Shown here: positions 59,845 to 64,000 of the stretch, piece by piece | Layout of the letters: each line of letters starts with the position of its first letter | Position numbering within the stretch: position 1 is the stretch's first letter | Assembly: GCA_941918925.1 (NCBI GenBank) | Contig: OW799234.1 | Coordinates: forward strand, 123,217,395-123,281,394 | From: Phyto melanocephala | Taxonomy: Eukaryota > Arthropoda > Insecta > Diptera > Rhinophoridae | Length of the DNA: 64,000 nt | Direction: 5' to 3' | The notes under the pieces: model-generated | Database searches by the model: none | The model's input: the letters and a program-made list of their open reading frames with translations, nothing else | Told to the model about the DNA's origin: nothing | Position numbers and translations under genes: made by a program

Positions 59845-60595
59845 ATTAGTTTGGAATACCGATATATTTTCGAATATTTCTGAAAGACTGATAGCACATA
59901 TGGGTATGTGCAACATATGGATGATTTAAAAAAGTTATTTATACAGACACACGAACTGAAGGACAACGCTGAATCAATTTCCTTATTTACATGCCCTAGA
60001 GGTCATGTTACCTTGGCATATTACCTAGTGCTATTAAGGGGTATAGAGGTGTTATCAACAACCTCTGATAGGGGCAAAAAAGAAACCTAGACTTCGTACA
60101 TAAAGAGGTTAGGGAGATTCAGATGCCGATGAAATGCGTAAGTCGAGTGAAGAGGCCGCATCGCACGCTCATACCGGATGGAAGCATGAACAAGGAGGGC
60201 ATGAATAATGATATCAGTATCTTGACTTATGGAGTATGGGGGAGTATGGATCTCGTAGATGCTGGCGATTACGAAAGACATTACGATTAGAATTGTCTGC
60301 AATCACCAGTCAGCAATAAGAAATCGTTTTCAAGTCCAAAGAAAACGGCTATAGTGGATCGATGATGGAGGTATACCAATTGGTAGCTATAAATTCACTT
60401 GGTAGTAAGAAGAAGTTAGAAAAGAAACGCGAAATAGTAGTGGTCGATAATCCCCCAACATATTAAAAACTAAAACAATATCTTAGAAAATATTTATATA
60501 CTCTAATAAACTTTTATCGCAAATGAATATTGTAAAAACTGCAAACGGAATGACAAAATTACAATACCCTCACCATCCGTGGTAAAGTAAATAAA
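59845..60595 (-). mobile_element. Decayed DINE-1-like element with foreign DNA inside
   Basis: Two diverged stretches match family X in the orientation of copy 4: CGAATATTTCTGA with AAAAAGTTATTTATACAGAC (59870-59945), and AACGGAATGACAAAATTACA with ATACCCTCACC (60543-60575). Between them, 60085-60480 is less AT-rich and does not match the family. Confidence 0.4.
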
Positions 60596-62171
60596 AAGAG
60601 GGATTTTTGTGTATGCAAGTTGTATGCTACAGAATTGTTAACTTAACTATTCATGGCTATTCTTTAAAAATGAATGAAAAGTTTTACTAATAAATTTTTA
60701 GTTTTCTTAAAAAACCAATTTAAAATTGTTATACTAGTTGAGCTTAAGTGTTAATGCCTTGTTGGGAATAAAACTGAGAGGATAATATTTGATAAACGGT
60801 TGCTTTTTATTCACGTTCTGCCTAAACTTATACACAAATTGCTCGTTTATTTATATGCCTTTAGCTTAAACTACAATTCCTATTAATGATTTAAAAGCAA
60901 TTTTGAATCATCAACAAACAACACCATCGACATCGTCATCGTCATCACCATCATCATCGGCATCATTATCCTCTTAAATGCTGTTTGTTGTTGTTGCTGT
61001 TGGGTATAAGCGATTCATGCTTGAGAGGAGCTTAAATACCTATACTCATGCAAGCATTCATAATACTTGTCCTTGCCAACTGTAACACAGTATTTGATTT
61101 TTTTTTTCTAAATATTTTTTATTCATTTTTTATAAATTTGTCTGTAACAATATTCTTTTTTTTGTAATTTTTTTTATTGGATGTTTTGCTTGGTGTTGCT
61201 ATTGCTCTTCCATTTGCCCTGCCATTGCATTGATTTACAAGGATTTTTCTTGTAAACTGATAAATGGTTTGTTTTTTCCTTTTTGAACTGGTTAAATTTT
61301 TTTTTTTAAGAATTCATTTTTCAACTCTACTCCATAAACACAGTGATATAGATATGTACCTAAACACAAACTTATACTTTAGATGTGTACATTGTACTAA
61401 CCCACACATAAACTCAAAATACCTGCAGAAAGTAAAATGCTATTTAGTATAAAATCTAATAACGTTGGTCTAGTGAATTTCGTTGAAAGTATTGCGAGGC
61501 AGCAACGCCAACAATCGCTACACACTTTTACTCTTGATTATAACGACAATAAACGATTTTATTTAGGTTACTGATACTTATGACCTTAAAGGCACATACA
61601 CAGCCATACCACATCTATATATATGAATGTGTCTTTTCGTAAAATATTAAATAATAGTCCATTGTCAGTAAATTGCTAAATTAACCTTTTAGATGTCTTT
61701 ATTACGTTTTCATTTTATTTTATTTTTTCATCCGTTTCCCTTCCCTATTCCTCGTTTACGTTTGCAATATGTGTGGCGTTTGTTGTGTGTTACGCTGTTT
61801 GTTATTTCCTTAAAGATATATTCTGTCGTCTGGAATTGAGAATGTGATGTCATTAGCATGTTCAAATATGACTTACATACATACATTGAAATACGTACAT
61901 ATTTATGTATATATTGTGTATTTGTATACATAAGCTGTAATGTGTTTGTATTTCTTTTCCATATCACTACATATAACGCTTAATAATGGCTGCTTTTGGT
62001 ATTTGTTTTTCTTCCGTTTTTCTTTTTTTTCGCTTTAAGCATTTTTCGATACAAGTGCAAATTAAACAAGTATATGAATAAATATAAATACTGTGGTATG
62101 GAATATAATTTATACAAGCCATATGACTTGCTATTCAGTGAGATTCTAATTTGCAGCAACAGATACCTTTA
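60596..62171. other. Intergenic stretch with microsatellites
   Basis: (ATC)n at about 60925-60970 and GTTGTT runs. No exon or element boundary is supported. Confidence 0.5.
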
Positions 62172-62620
62172 AAGGCCATGTCAGATAAAATTTTTGCCTC
62201 GCATTGCGTTAGGAACTCGCTTTGACATTTAAGATCAAATAGCCATACTTATAAGAAGCATGTCACATAAAGTACTTTCAACGCAGCGCGAAACTTAAAG
62301 TTAGGCAACTCTCATCTTTTTGTGCGCTTTGACAATCAGAAGGCAAATTTTCTTATATTTTTTTCTTTTTTAAATTCAAATTTGTTTTAAAAACTATTTT
62401 AAAATAACATTATTAGCTGTTAATTAAAAAAATATATATTTTTTAATAACGAAATAATAATGAAAAAAAATTAGAAAAGTACTTTCCAACTTTATAGGCA
62501 AGCAAGCAATACGTAAGTGTTGTCAAAGTTTTCCTTGTGACATACAATTGTTCCCTCGCGTTTTTCTGTCTAAGTTAGAAATGTGACGCAAAGCTACAAA
62601 ATTTTATTTGACATGGCCTT
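62172..62620. mobile_element. MITE-like element, AAGGCCATGTCA ends
   Basis: Left end AAGGCCATGTCAGATAAAAT and, on the minus strand, AAGGCCATGTCAAATAAAAT, about 22 bp matching. 449 bp, non-coding. Confidence 0.7.
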
Positions 62621-62638
62621 AAGTGTATGTAACGTACG

Positions 62639-62713
62639 GTCCACACTAGCTATCGATTTGTTCGAATAACGTACAATTTTTTATGCGCACATGAATTTTC
62701 CTGGTGTGGACCG
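62639..62713. repeat. Short GGTCCACAC inverted repeat
   Basis: GGTCCACACTAG at the left and GGTCCACACCAG on the minus strand at the right, 75 bp in all. TTGTTCGAA-type words recur on both sides up to 62780, so it may be the end of a larger decayed element. Confidence 0.4.
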
Positions 62714-63065
62714 CTGCTGTCGATGATTTGTTCTTGTTCAAACAGTGTTGTCGAAACATTTGTTCGAACAACGATGTCTGACATTAAAAGGCATTTTGAA
62801 TATGAAAGAGACGACGTATAAAAATATTAACAAAATACACTTTATACGTTTTATCCACATCAAAGAACATGAAACATTTTTTAACAGTTGCTCTGCCGTC
62901 GTTTTGTTCTAGTCTGAACAAATCGGTGGCTCGTCTAGACATAAAGTTAGTAAAGTGTTATTCGTTATTTAGTTTTAAAACACTCGGTGTGGCAAGTCTG
63001 TTAGCCATTAAAAATTTTTCATCCGAAGTATCATTTATATAGTGAAAGTTTCTACATTTGCGAAT

Positions 63066-63770
63066 ATGGCTCGTTTAGCAACCGAACAATTCGAAACAAT
63101 AGTTAAAACTTACTACAAAAGTGGTGATTCAAATGTAGCTTTCAGCGCCATTGTAGAAAAAATATGTCCAAATGACACCTCCAGACTATAATATGTACCA
63201 AACAGTCAGTTTTTGCGGATGCAATGAGGAACGAGCTTAATCGCTGAAGAAAATTTGGATGACAACCGATAACAGCCCTGACAGACCAGCAGTTTTGAAA
63301 GCACTTAATTGCTAACCAGTAGTTACTTTGACACTTATTGGTGTTCTCTGTTCGAAATATTCATTATCAATCAATAACAATCAGTCAATCAATCGCTTTC
63401 AACTTCACCAACGTTGGTAGACATTGCTAATTTTTTTCTAAAGTGAATGCTATATTGCCTAAACTTAACATTTGTTGGGCCTCTTAGAAGCTCTAATGAA
63501 ATGTCATTTTTGACGAGGCGTTGTTTTATTTTGACTTTTATATTAACAAATACAATTTTTGCATCTGTTAATAATAGAACTACCAAGTCGTTGTTAAAAA
63601 GCCAACGCATCCACATAGAGTTACAATATGGAGTGAATTTTGGAGAGTTGATATCATTGGCCACCATTTTTTTTTCCAAAAATTCAGTAAATACGCAATT
63701 TTTGTCGACGATGAGCGTTACAGAGCCGTGATTTAGAACTTTTTATAGGGTGAAATATTTCCGAAGCATG
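63066..63770 (+). pseudogene. Decayed rosa-like mariner transposase
   Basis: Starts MARLATEQFETIVKTYYKSG, the N-terminal block. An antisense scrap of the LHPQKLTVW region lies at 63205-63230. Then come DEALFYFDFYINKYNF (first Asp region, about 63510-63560), PTHPHRVTIW near 63603 and VDDERYRAV near 63705. The last two catalytic blocks are not found. Stops are frequent. Confidence 0.6.
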
Positions 63771-63804
63771 GCGCAGCATAAAACTCATCAATCAATTCAT
63801 CTTT

Positions 63805-64000
63805 TGCAAGCTAGGTTCGGACACTGGCCTATAAGCGAAAAGGCTAAATATCCTTTACAACGACTTCTGCAGAAGTTGCGATAACGAGGAAGAGGAGGAG
63901 ACAACTGAACATCTCTGTAATTGGTCTGCATTCGGGGACCTGAGATTCTAGGTCAGCGAATACTTGAAAGTAAAACTTGTCTTTCCGCAGTTGATCTGGG
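63805..64000 (+). pseudogene. LINE remnant, Cys/His end of the polyprotein, cut by the window edge
   Basis: RFGHWPISEKAK, then after a frameshift YNDFCRSCDNEEEEETTEHL with CNWSAFGDLRF and an in-frame stop. This is the C-x2-C ... E-rich ... H-L-x-C segment found after the RNase H-like part of Jockey/R1/LOA-type LINE polyproteins in flies. The rest may lie beyond 64000. Confidence 0.55.

Overview
This is an AT-rich eukaryotic (insect) nuclear window, most likely from a higher fly and probably a calyptrate such as a blow fly, flesh fly or house fly relative. Three things point there: one complete multi-exon gene with short GT-AG introns that is the fly orthologue of PDXDC1 (Drosophila CG1486); interspersed elements that closely resemble Drosophila DINE-1/INE-1; and many DD41D rosa-like mariner copies, a group known from flies. 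There is no operon structure, Shine-Dalgarno site, CRISPR array or rRNA gene.

Layout. 1-5.5 kb: a rosa-like mariner copy with matching terminal repeats (846-2014), a short deletion derivative of it, a foldback element, two Helitron-like elements inserted end to end (3058-4103), and one orphan coding exon on the minus strand (4337-4533) that belongs to an unidentified gene. 5.7-10.7 kb: DINE-1-like elements, small inverted-repeat elements and a tRNA-derived SINE. 11-12.4 kb: decayed minisatellite and mariner debris. 13.1-17.75 kb: the PDXDC1 gene on the minus strand, nine exons, 865 codons. 18-29 kb: mostly featureless AT-rich DNA with a hAT transposase remnant, a second type of DINE-like element and several non-autonomous inverted-repeat elements. 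29.2-33 kb: decayed RTE-like LINE fragments around a nested pair of DINE-1-like elements. 34.8-64 kb: repeat-dense intergenic DNA with many rosa-like copies, five more Helitron-like elements, inverted-repeat elements, and a 141-codon open frame (44536-44961) of a multi-copy arthropod protein family of unknown function. The window ends inside a LINE remnant.

How it fits together. Only PDXDC1 is clearly a working host gene. Its protein has lost both residues that define a PLP decarboxylase (Lys to Ser, Asp to Thr), so it is probably a pseudo-enzyme or works differently. The rest is a record of transposition: rolling-circle elements carrying a variable 121-bp minisatellite and landing on one another at A|T junctions, DINE-like elements sharing one terminal hairpin module, and a heavy load of dead mariner copies. 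I did not find a convincing new molecular system. The best leads are the orphan exon, the 44.5-kb open frame and the head-to-tail Helitron pairs.
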